Shown here: one piece after another, positions 25,505-32,301 of the stretch
Numbering within the stretch: the first letter of the stretch is position 1
Layout of the letters: every line of letters begins with the position of its first letter
Program-made: the position numbers and the translations under genes
Notes under the pieces: model-generated
Databases searched by the model: none
The model's input: only the letters and a program-made list of their open reading frames with translations
Told to the model about the DNA's origin: nothing
Source of the DNA: Desulfocucumis sp964643075
GTDB taxonomy: Bacteria; Bacillota; Desulfotomaculia; Desulfotomaculales; Desulfocucumaceae
Length of the DNA stretch: 64,000 nucleotides
Assembly: GCA_964643075.1 (NCBI GenBank)
Contig: CAZXQO010000023.1
Location: 5,623-69,622 of the forward strand
Direction of reading: 5' to 3'

Positions 25505-25546
25505 AACATTGTGTGCAGCACCGCTTTCAGTGAGCCGGTGCTGCGA
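25505..25546. repeat. Hairpin repeat shared with 42789-42826
   Basis: GCAGCACCG and CGGTGCTGC form a stem with a loop of about 11 bases. The preceding 19 bases (AACATTGTGTGCAGCACCG) are identical to 42789-42807. It lies between ssb and the radical SAM gene; no T-run follows on either strand here. Confidence 0.6.
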
Positions 25547-25569
25547 TGCATATTATTGGAATACATCAT

Positions 25570-25977
25570 TTAAAACGGCATGTCGTCATCAACAAAACTG
25601 ACTCCGCTGGCAAAATCACCATCATCGGCACCATCAGCCGGCTTCTGCGACTGACCATTCTTAGCTCTATCCAAAAACCGCACCGTTTCGGCTATAACTT
25701 CGGCAGCCTTGCGACGAATGCTCTGGCTGTCTTCATAGGAACGAATCTGCAGCCGTCCTTCTACCGCCACCAGACGTCCCTTACCGAGGTGTTTGGCGCA
25801 GGTCTCGGCAATTTTTTGCCAGGTTATGATATCAATAAAATCGGCCTGCCTTTCCCCCTGCTTGTTGGTCCTTCTGTCCACCGCCAGGGTGAACTTAGCT
25901 ACCGGCGTGCCGCTGGGAGTATACCGCAAATCCGGCTCCCTGGTCAGTCTGCCGATCAAGATAACCTTGTTTAACAT
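25570..25977 (-). CDS. ssb: Single-stranded DNA-binding protein
   Basis: 135 aa; ATG with GGGGGT upstream. The OB fold is clear: MLNKVILIGRLTREPDLRYT, GTPVAKFTLAVDR, DFIDIITWQKIAETCAKHL and VAVEGRLQIRSYED. The acidic tip ends DDDMPF, the standard interaction peptide. It binds single-stranded DNA as tetramers. In an ICE it protects the transferred strand and supports element replication. It is probably co-transcribed with the 146-aa acidic protein and the radical SAM gene. Confidence 0.96.
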   Translation of the reverse strand: MLNKVILIGRLTREPDLRYTPSGTPVAKFTLAVDRRTNKQGERQADFIDIITWQKIAETCAKHLGKGRLVAVEGRLQIRSYEDSQSIRRKAAEVIAETVRFLDRAKNGQSQKPADGADDGDFASGVSFVDDDMPF

Positions 25978-26051
25978 TTTTTACCCCCATTCTTAATTAT
26001 TCAAAATAATCTATTAAGTAATCGGTACCAGCTCCACCCAGGGAGTTGTCC

Positions 26052-26492
26052 TTATTCCTTGGCAGCCCCCTGGATGACCTGGCCGTCATATAAAACCGTC
26101 AAATTCTCCGGCGCGTTAAAAAATGTGTAATACATTAGACTCAAACTATCACTGACCTCGTCCGCTATATATTTCCTTCTGTCGGCAATATCAGCATGAA
26201 CCTCCCTGTACTCCTCGCGCAGATCCCCCTCATGATAAGCCTCGTTTTTCTCCAGCTCGTTTTCCACATACTCATCTTCAGACACAAAAAACTCATCCTC
26301 AAACTCATCCCGAAGCCGGCGCTCAACCTCTTTCTTGATAGCTTCCTCGGACTCTTTTTTGAAAATATCCTCAAAATACCACTCCATTTGTTCTCTCAGC
26401 AAATCTCCATGGTTCTTTTCCCACTTGTAATGAGCAGCTATCATTACTTCCCAGGCGTACTTTTCCAATTCGTTTTCCAGGATAATTTTCAT
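26052..26492 (-). CDS. Hypothetical acidic protein, 146 aa
   Basis: ATG with GGGAGG upstream. Strongly charged and helical (KKESEEAIKKEVERRLRDEF, DEFFVSEDEYVENELEKNEA), with an aromatic C-terminal part (LMYYTFFNAPENLTVLYDG). The low pI and lack of motifs are seen in small antirestriction or DNA-mimic proteins, but no such family is recognised. Sits first after repeat A and before ssb. Confidence 0.6.
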   Translation of the reverse strand: MKIILENELEKYAWEVMIAAHYKWEKNHGDLLREQMEWYFEDIFKKESEEAIKKEVERRLRDEFEDEFFVSEDEYVENELEKNEAYHEGDLREEYREVHADIADRRKYIADEVSDSLSLMYYTFFNAPENLTVLYDGQVIQGAAKE

Positions 26493-26692
26493 CACCAAAA
26501 ACCTCCCTCAAAAATTTGATGATCCGCTCTTCCACCAACCCCACCGTACCGCCACGCGCAAGCAACAAGGGGGGTTTGGGGGGTTAATCAACCCCCCAAA
26601 AGGTACTCCGCATAAAACCGTTACCGTTCATCCCCCCTGCATTTTTTCGCCTTTCGGCTGTAGCCGAATCAGCGCCGGCATGCCCGGAAGGC

Positions 26693-27240
26693 AAGGGTGG
26701 TCCGAAGGGCCAGGCTGAGGAATACAGGACTGGTTCCTGCCCCAAAGGAATGCTCAGGAGGATATGCCGCAAGCCCTTGCCCTTGCCTGTAGGGCCTTTA
26801 GAGCCGGTGCTATAATGAGGCTTAGCCGAAAGGCGAAAAAACAAAGTCAAAGCGCCGCCAAAGCGGCGCTACCTCTTAAAAGACCTCAAAGCCATGACCT
26901 GACAGAACGCAAGTTGGGCAGTCTGCCGGGCATGGCCTTCAGTATCAGCCTGGCTGACATGCCATGACCGGCTGTCTGCCCCGGCCCCAGCAGGACCAAC
27001 AAAGCCAGGCAAGCAGTATTCAGTCAAAGCCGGGGCGGGCATCAGCCGGCCCTGGCTAACCGATTAAAAGACCCCAAAGCAATAGAATCAGCAAGCACTA
27101 TCTGCCCGGCAAAAAAGCAAAACACCTAAGAAGGGCTGAGTGTGCCTTCCCCAAGATGAGCCGGACGGTCTTGCTACTGCAAAGGAATACCCCAAAACAA
27201 GACGGTCCGGCGGCTTTTCTACCCAAAAAAAGACCCTGAA
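26693..27240. repeat. Structured intergenic repeat, copy A (with internal insert)
   Basis: Shares with copies B and C the block around GGACTGGTTCCTGCCC, TATAATGAG, the hairpin AGCGCCGCCAAAGCGGCGCT, and the 3' part from GAGTGTGCCTTCCCC to GACGGTCCGGCGGC. About 160 bases (26875-27060) are unique to this copy. No convincing gene: frames on both strands lack ribosome sites. It lies upstream of the 146-aa gene on the minus strand. Confidence 0.75.
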
Positions 27241-27272
27241 TTATAACAAAAAATAAACGCTCTGAAAACATT

Positions 27273-27302
27273 AGTGGCCGGGGCCAACAAACCCCGGCCA
27301 CT
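27273..27302 (-). terminator. Hairpin after ardC
   Basis: AGTGGCCGGGG and CCCCGGCCACT form a perfect 11-bp stem with an eight-base loop, five bases after the ardC stop on the minus strand. The following AATGTTTTC is a weak T-tract, so termination is likely but not certain. Confidence 0.6.
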
Positions 27303-27307
27303 AGCTG

Positions 27308-28150
27308 TTACTCTTCGCCTCCATCGCTGAATGCGATCCCCTGAATGTAATCCGCTGCTTTCTGTGCTGCCGCTGCCGCGTAAACGATTAACCGGGAATC
27401 ATCTTTCAGCCTGCGAAGCCAGGAAGCAACATATGCCGCGCTATTATCAAGGGTCTCCTGGACGATACCAGACACGCCACAGAGCATAGCCGCGCCGATC
27501 TCCGCAATCAGTTCTTCTCTCGAATAGATTTCAGAACCAAAAGCAGCCACACCTTGAACGCCTTCCCGGTTTAACCGTCTTTTATGGCCGGTGCTGTGGA
27601 CCATTTCATGGAATAGGGTTGAATAATACTCCTGTGGCACCTTATAATCGGAGATAGCCGGCACGCTTATGCTGTCCGTGGAAGGAGCATAAAAAGCTCT
27701 GCCAGGCGCGAAGGTTACGGGAGGGCTATTCCTGTAGCCTTCAACTATTTTCTGCGCCTCTTCAATAGGATCATGCTCGTATGTCTCACCGTCCTTGCGC
27801 CGGGATTTCATCCCCTCGCATTGCCTGTTGATCTCGAAAACCTTGTAATACCGCAGGATGGGAGCCTTTTCGGTCTTGCCGGATTCCCCGTCCTCCAACT
27901 CGTTCCATTTCCAGAAGACTACAATGTGGCCGGTTTCGCCTTTCTTTACTTTCCCGCCTGCCTCGCTGATTTGCTTGAATGTAGCGTATTCACCAGGCTC
28001 CAGCATCATTACGTTGATTCCCCGGTAAGGCTTTTGAGTTTTCCAGCTTACCGCCTGGTTACTACTGTTCCAGGGCCTGCGCCAGGGAATAACACCTTGT
28101 TCCAGTTTCTTAATGATCTGCCCGGTAACAATCTCATAAACGCTTGCCAT
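27308..28150 (-). CDS. ardC: ArdC-like antirestriction protein
   Basis: 280 aa. The N-terminal ArdC single-stranded-DNA-binding domain (about 1-120) has VTGQIIKKLEQGVIPWRRPW and the NPYRGIN-like KPYRGINVMML. The zincin-like metallopeptidase domain carries HEMVHSTGH at about 180 with a downstream Glu in REELIAEIGAAML. ArdC proteins enter the recipient with the transferred strand and blunt host restriction. The length is normal for the family. The gene stands between repeat copies A and B, preceded on the minus strand by a leader hairpin (AGAGGG...CCCTC). Confidence 0.93.
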   Translation of the reverse strand: MASVYEIVTGQIIKKLEQGVIPWRRPWNSSNQAVSWKTQKPYRGINVMMLEPGEYATFKQISEAGGKVKKGETGHIVVFWKWNELEDGESGKTEKAPILRYYKVFEINRQCEGMKSRRKDGETYEHDPIEEAQKIVEGYRNSPPVTFAPGRAFYAPSTDSISVPAISDYKVPQEYYSTLFHEMVHSTGHKRRLNREGVQGVAAFGSEIYSREELIAEIGAAMLCGVSGIVQETLDNSAAYVASWLRRLKDDSRLIVYAAAAAQKAADYIQGIAFSDGGEE

Positions 28151-28164
28151 TTTTGCTCCTCCTT

Positions 28165-28580
28165 CTCTTGAGGGGCTTTCACCCTCTGTTTTTAAAGAAG
28201 GTCCCCGGGCAGGCCGGGTTCATCAAGGGCGGCGAAGCCGGGCCGGGAGGGATACCGGACTGGTTCCTACCCAAAGAAATGCCCAGGAGGATATGCTCAC
28301 GGCCTTAACCCTTGAGGGTTCCGGCCTGATTCCTGGGGTATAATGAGAAGAACAGAGGAGGCAAAAGCAAAGTCAAAGCGCCGCAAAAGCGGCGCTTCCT
28401 CGCAGAGACCCCAAAGCATACAGAATTAGCCGGGCACTCTCTGCCCGGCAAAAAGGCAGAACCCTAAAGCAAGGGCAGAGTGTGCCTTCCCCAAGACGAG
28501 CCGGACGGTCTTGCTGCCGCAAAGGAATACTAAAACAAGACGGTCCGGCGGCTTTCCTGCCCTGGCCAAGACCACAAACA
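28165..28580. repeat. Structured intergenic repeat, copy B
   Basis: About 0.4 kb, more than 85% identical by eye to copy C. From left it has a leader hairpin (GGGGCTTTCACCCTCT), CCCCGGGCAGGCCGGGTTCA, and GGGGTATAATGAG on the plus strand. Next are the AGCGCCGCAAAAGCGGCGCT hairpin, the GCCGGGCACTCTCTGCCCGGC hairpin, and CAAGACGAGCCGGACGGTCTTG. The last pairs with CAAGACGGTCCGGCGG near the end. Non-coding; upstream of ardC on the minus strand. Confidence 0.8.
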
Positions 28581-28635
28581 CAACAAAAATTTGTTTTATA
28601 GGTGCCGGGTATAGGCCCCCGGCTGGCCGTGGTGG

Positions 28636-29019
28636 TTATGCCCATTCAGCGTTTTCATATTGTGGCATGTCGCTGATTATTTCAAGGGCTATGGTGTGCA
28701 TCAAGCTTTCCGTGTCTTTGAAAAGGTCTGTCTCGGGAACATCTCCCTCACTGCACTGGTAGAGAAAGCAGCGCAGGGATTTGAATACTTGCATTTTGTG
28801 TCCGGGTACCCAATCATGTTTGTAAAGCCGAACCGGGTTTGATTCGCTATACCTTTGGTCAACTGCATCCGTGTTCATTTTCCAGAGGCGTTGTCCTAAC
28901 TTGTCAGGCTCTACTGCTAAGGTGGGGTAATAGGCGTCAAGCGCTCCCGTGTTAACATGCTGGGCAATGTAGGTAACAATACGGTCAATGGTTTTCTTTT
29001 CAACGATGTAGGCACTCAT
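28636..29019 (-). CDS. Hypothetical protein, 127 aa
   Basis: ATG after AAGAAGGGGG, which can pair into the leader hairpin of repeat C (CCTTCTTG...CAAGAAGG). The protein starts MSAYIVEKKTIDRIVTYIAQ and has GQRLWKMNTDAVDQRY and CFLYQCSEGDVPETDLFKD. Tyrosine- and aspartate-rich, no transmembrane segments. Proteins of this kind are frequent in plasmid and phage accessory regions, but I know no function. Confidence 0.7.
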   Translation of the reverse strand: MSAYIVEKKTIDRIVTYIAQHVNTGALDAYYPTLAVEPDKLGQRLWKMNTDAVDQRYSESNPVRLYKHDWVPGHKMQVFKSLRCFLYQCSEGDVPETDLFKDTESLMHTIALEIISDMPQYENAEWA

Positions 29020-29032
29020 TATTCGGTATCCC

Positions 29033-29460
29033 CCTTCTTGAGGGCTTTCACCCTCTGTTTTTCAAGAAGGACCCCGGGCAGGCCGGGTTCGTCAAGGGCG
29101 GCGAAGCCGGGCCGGGAGGGATACCGGACTGGTTCCTGCACCAAAGGAATGCTCAGGAGGATATGCTCACGGCCTTTACCCTTGAGGGTTCCGGCCTGAT
29201 TCCTGGGGTATAATGGGAAGAACAGAGGAGCGAAAAAGCAAAGTCAAAGCGCCGCCAAAGCGGCGCTTCCTCGCAGGGACCCCAAAGCAATACAGTATTA
29301 GCCGGGCACTCTCTGCCCGGCTAAAATGCAAACCCCAAAGCAAGGGCAGAGTGTGCCTTCTCCAAGACGAGCCGGACGGTCTTGCTGCCGCAAAGAAATA
29401 CCCCAAAACAAGACGGTCCGGCGGCTTTCCTACCCAGGCAAAGGCCACAAAGCACAAAAA
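29033..29460. repeat. Structured intergenic repeat, copy C
   Basis: Same block order as copy B, including TATAATGGGAAGAACAGAGG on the plus strand, the perfect AGCGCCGCCAAAGCGGCGCT hairpin and two long-range complementary pairs. GGCACTCTCTGCCC pairs with GGGCAGAGTGTGCC (one mismatch), and GCCGGACGGTCTTG with CAAGACGGTCCGGC (one mismatch). It ends directly before a strong terminator at 29465. This makes it the best candidate for a transcribed RNA on the plus strand. Confidence 0.8.
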
Positions 29461-29464
29461 AGTG

Positions 29465-29501
29465 AATAGCTACTCTTAACGTTAAGAGTAGCTATTTTTT
29501 C
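29465..29501 (+). terminator. Strong intrinsic terminator after repeat C
   Basis: AATAGCTACTCTTAA, a CG centre and TTAAGAGTAGCTATT form a 15-bp perfect inverted repeat followed by TTTTTT on the plus strand. On the minus strand the A-rich other side gives a weaker T-tract that could end the antitoxin message. Confidence 0.8.
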
Positions 29502-29562
29502 AACAAAAAAATTATTACCAGGATCTTACGCAAAAAACCTAACAATTTAACCCCTAAAAGAA

Positions 29563-29988
29563 CTACAATACTTTGTTTTCAACAATGTCCTTCTTGGAAA
29601 CCATAGTTAATTTATAAATATCGTTAACGTCACACTCAAGGGCATTGGCCAGCTTTAAAGCCAGCAAAATGCTGGGCACCTTCTTATTCCTTTCAACAGT
29701 ATTATAGCGTTGCTTAGACCAGCCCATCCTTTTGGCCACTTCCTCCTGGGTGAGTCCCAACCCCTCGCGGACCTCTTTTAGCCTGTTATCCAGGACTAGT
29801 ACCTTATCAAAGTAAAGGATCACGTCTCTGTCAATTTTCTCAGATTCAGCGGAGTCCAGCACCACTTCACCGCACTCCGGGCATTCCTCAACAGCAATGT
29901 CGGGAGTAACCACCTTAATTCCGTTAACATAGCTGATCCAGTTAACTCTCTTAGATACGACCCGGCTTCCACAATTATAACATTCCAA
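29563..29988 (-). CDS. MqsA/YgiT-type antitoxin (zinc finger plus XRE HTH)
   Basis: 141 aa from a TTG seven bases after GGGGGG. The N-terminal zinc module has CYNCG and CPECGE. The C-terminal XRE helix-turn-helix is LKEVREGLGLTQEEVAKRMG then WSKQRYNTVERNKKVPS. This architecture is that of MqsA/YgiT antitoxins that bind the toxin and autoregulate. The partner is the DUF4258 gene 42 bases upstream. A short C-terminal tail (MVSKKDIVENKVL) is extra. Confidence 0.88.
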   Translation of the reverse strand: MECYNCGSRVVSKRVNWISYVNGIKVVTPDIAVEECPECGEVVLDSAESEKIDRDVILYFDKVLVLDNRLKEVREGLGLTQEEVAKRMGWSKQRYNTVERNKKVPSILLALKLANALECDVNDIYKLTMVSKKDIVENKVL

Positions 29989-30030
29989 GGTAAAACCCCC
30001 CTCAAACTGGATTAAGAAGGTGATTAGCGG

Positions 30031-30288
30031 CTACATAACTGTAATCACTAAGACCTTATCTTTTATAACAACTGCCAGCTTGCGGTTATACCTGCCGCCC
30101 TGGATTTTATAATATGCATCATTCTCCCTGTAATCGACTCTTACCAGCCTGCGCGGGTTCAGCAAAATCTCCTTTATCAGGAACGTGTTAAGCCTACGGG
30201 CGGTCATCTGATCCCTGGCATGACCGGTAAGCCTGAAGCCATTTTCTTTAGTAATCCTGATAATTTCCTTTAAAATATCATCTTGCAT
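30031..30288 (-). CDS. DUF4258 putative toxin
   Basis: 85 aa; ATG with GGAGGTG upstream. The motifs RLTGHARDQMTARRLNTFLI, NDAYYKIQGGRYNRKLAVVI and KVLVITVM match DUF4258, a small RelE/MqsR-like fold frequently paired with YgiT-type antitoxins. It is probably an mRNA interferase. Toxin-first order with the antitoxin downstream is as in mqsRA. A terminator sits immediately upstream, which may lower basal expression. Confidence 0.8.
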   Translation of the reverse strand: MQDDILKEIIRITKENGFRLTGHARDQMTARRLNTFLIKEILLNPRRLVRVDYRENDAYYKIQGGRYNRKLAVVIKDKVLVITVM

Positions 30289-30313
30289 ATCAACACCTCC
30301 ATTTTACTTGAGG

Positions 30314-30348
30314 AAAAAAAAGAAGTCAACCGATCGGTTAACCTCTTC
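30314..30348 (-). terminator. Intrinsic terminator upstream of the toxin gene
   Basis: Minus-strand GAAGAGGTTAACC, GATC loop and GGTTGACTTC followed by TTTTTTTT. About 25 bases before the toxin start codon. Confidence 0.8.
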
Positions 30349-30354
30349 GTCCTC

Positions 30355-30432
30355 TTTTTTATAGAAGGCCCCCGGGCAGGCCGGGTTCATCAAGGGCGGC
30401 GAAGCCGGTCCGGGAGGGATATCCTTACACCT
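30355..30432. repeat. Structured intergenic repeat, partial copy D
   Basis: Only the first block of the repeat family is present (GAAGGCCCCCGGGCAGGCCG through GCGGCGAAGCCGGTCCGGG). It then diverges into the 3' end of the YdjM-like gene. It is a truncated member. Confidence 0.7.
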
Positions 30433-30457
30433 TTACTCAGGGTCCATTCCGGCCAGC

Positions 30458-30946
30458 TCAAATTATTGTGTAAAGATGAAACAGCACCCAACCAAGCAGG
30501 GCAGGGAATACTACAAACTTATCTACCACCCCTCCTGTATGAATTAAAGGAATTCCTACTTTGATTTTTAGCGGCCACAGCAGTGGGACACCTTTAGGAT
30601 TCGCCATGTCAAGAATTAAATGAGAGCAATAGCCAGCTAAAAATGTCTTCAGGATTAAATCGTTATAGTTCACACCTAACGCTTTAACCCCCATAGTCAG
30701 TAAAAACATCCAAGCCGCGCCGGCCAGCAGGGAATGAAGCGCCCCCCTGTGTCCAAAAGTTACTGATAGTGCAGTTGGCACAATGGGTACACGGGAACCG
30801 ATATAAGAGTCAGGTGAGTCTAGATCAGGCAGCAAGGCAGCCGTGCCTGCTATAAGCATAGCAAGCATGGTTTCGCTTACGACGGCGTTACCGCTAATTA
30901 ATAGGCCGGCGGCCATGCCGCCGGCTATATGTGTTGGGTAAAGCAT
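30458..30946 (-). CDS. YdjM-type membrane-bound metal-dependent hydrolase (DUF457), second copy
   Basis: 162 aa; ATG with GAAAGGAGGG upstream. YPTHIAGGMAAGLL, LLPDLDSPDSYIGS and TFGHRGALHSLL carry the family's metal ligands, with four membrane segments. It aligns along its length with 18579-19082. It follows the wall-hydrolase gene at the downstream end of the second transfer module. Substrate unknown. Confidence 0.8.
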   Translation of the reverse strand: MLYPTHIAGGMAAGLLISGNAVVSETMLAMLIAGTAALLPDLDSPDSYIGSRVPIVPTALSVTFGHRGALHSLLAGAAWMFLLTMGVKALGVNYNDLILKTFLAGYCSHLILDMANPKGVPLLWPLKIKVGIPLIHTGGVVDKFVVFPALLGWVLFHLYTII

Positions 30947-31158
30947 CAAAAACCCTCCTTTCGGGTAATAGCGTAATTTATAACTTCGTTTGTATTGTTG
31001 GCGTAAAAAACTTGATAAAATAAAAACCCAGATTTTTCAGGTTTTGGACTATACCGCAGAACTGCGCCGGCGCGGGTATGACCAGCGCGATCCGGGCCTG
31101 GCTAAAGCCGTTCTAGCGAAACAGGCTTATAATTAGCGGAAAAACTATTTTAGCCAAT

Positions 31159-32238
31159 TTAATAATTCTTAGTAGGAACCTTCAGCCATCCTTGAGGGTC
31201 TTCAATCCGGCCATTGATTTGAAGTTTAAAATGCAGGTGCGATCCATGTGAATGCCCTGTGTTGCCAGCTAATCCTAATACTGTTCCCGCCTGCACTCTT
31301 TGACCTTCAATTACTGCAAACTTTGAAAGATGGCAGTATATGGTTTGGGTATTATTTTCATGCGCCAGAACTACAGTATATCCTCCCTTTCCTGTCCAAT
31401 CTGCAACTATAACCTTTCCCGGCAGCACGGCAAATAACGGAGTACCTGTTGGACATGGTATGTCTATCCCGTCGTGGAATCCCTTCACCCCATCTAAAAC
31501 ACGCATACCATAGGGCGAAGATATCTGGTTATACTGGGCCGGTAGTGGCCATCCATCTATCATTTGTGCCGGATCAACGGTGACGGGTGTTGCTGGTATC
31601 ATTGAGGCAGAATAAGCCTCTGCCTGCTCCAGTATTTCATTTACGTATCCCGAATCGTGATTGTAGTGCCAGAGAGCATCCCTTGGATTTTTTTCAAACC
31701 CGTTAGCTTTCAGCAATTTTGCTGCAGAATATATGGCATCCTCGGCATTGTACGGGTCAGCTATGCCGTCGCCATCCCGGTCCGTTCCGTATCCTCCATA
31801 CGATTCTATCCTTTTAGGGTCAGTGTCCCACAATGGGTTTTTTGGATCGTCTCTTGCATACGGGTTTTTGCCCCCGGACCAGGTTGTTGGCTCAAACTGC
31901 ATGATACCAACTGCTCCTGTTTCAGAAACTCTCAAATCCTTACCGAAACTTGATTCTCTCTTGCAGATTGCTGCCAGTACCGCCCAGGAGACGTTTGTTT
32001 CCTCTTGTGTTCTCTGGAATAAATGAAGTAGTTCCTCTGAGCCAATATCCGCTACTGCCAGGGGCGTTGGCCTCCCCGACACAAATCCTCCGTCAACCTC
32101 AAACATGCTTATAATAGTTGACGAAAACATGGTTACTAAAAAATACAACATCATAACCGCGCCGCCCAGTATTATTAGCGGCAGGTAACCATAACGCCTG
32201 ACATATGGAATTGCGATTTTAATTACCTCGCTGCTCAT
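31159..32238 (-). CDS. Bifunctional SLT lytic transglycosylase plus M23 peptidase, second module
   Basis: 359 aa. One transmembrane anchor at about 15-40 (LPLIILGGAVMMLYFLV). The SLT domain has AAICKRESSFGKD (catalytic Glu) and GAVGIMQFEPTTW. The DRDGDGIADP loop and LLKANGFEKNPRDAL match the left paralogue. The M23 domain has FHDGIDIPCPTGT and HLHFKL zinc ligands. It degrades peptidoglycan glycan strands and peptide bridges so the secretion channel can cross the wall. Preceded by a terminator within 30 bases of its start. Confidence 0.92.
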   Translation of the reverse strand: MSSEVIKIAIPYVRRYGYLPLIILGGAVMMLYFLVTMFSSTIISMFEVDGGFVSGRPTPLAVADIGSEELLHLFQRTQEETNVSWAVLAAICKRESSFGKDLRVSETGAVGIMQFEPTTWSGGKNPYARDDPKNPLWDTDPKRIESYGGYGTDRDGDGIADPYNAEDAIYSAAKLLKANGFEKNPRDALWHYNHDSGYVNEILEQAEAYSASMIPATPVTVDPAQMIDGWPLPAQYNQISSPYGMRVLDGVKGFHDGIDIPCPTGTPLFAVLPGKVIVADWTGKGGYTVVLAHENNTQTIYCHLSKFAVIEGQRVQAGTVLGLAGNTGHSHGSHLHFKLQINGRIEDPQGWLKVPTKNY

Positions 32239-32250
32239 GAAACCACCCCC

Positions 32251-32283
32251 ATAAAATAGAAAACCGGAGCTAAGCCCCGGTTT
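32251..32283 (-). terminator. Intrinsic terminator upstream of the second wall-hydrolase gene
   Basis: Minus-strand AAACCGG and CCGGTTT arms enclosing GGCTTAGCT, then TCTATTTTAT. It lies between the virB6 stop and the hydrolase ribosome site GGGGGTGG. Confidence 0.65.
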
Positions 32284-32301
32284 AACTCACGATACATCAA
32301 T

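Noticed and set aside
26584..27300. Protein genes in repeat A
   Set aside because: Frames on both strands are not shared with the equivalent parts of copies B and C and have no ribosome sites; the hairpins are what is conserved.
26693..29460. CRISPR array
   Set aside because: The repeats are about 400 bases, few, and separated by genes rather than short unique spacers.
26693..29460. Integron attC cassettes
   Set aside because: No tyrosine integrase and no attC core (GTTRRRY) at the copies; the units are far longer than attC.
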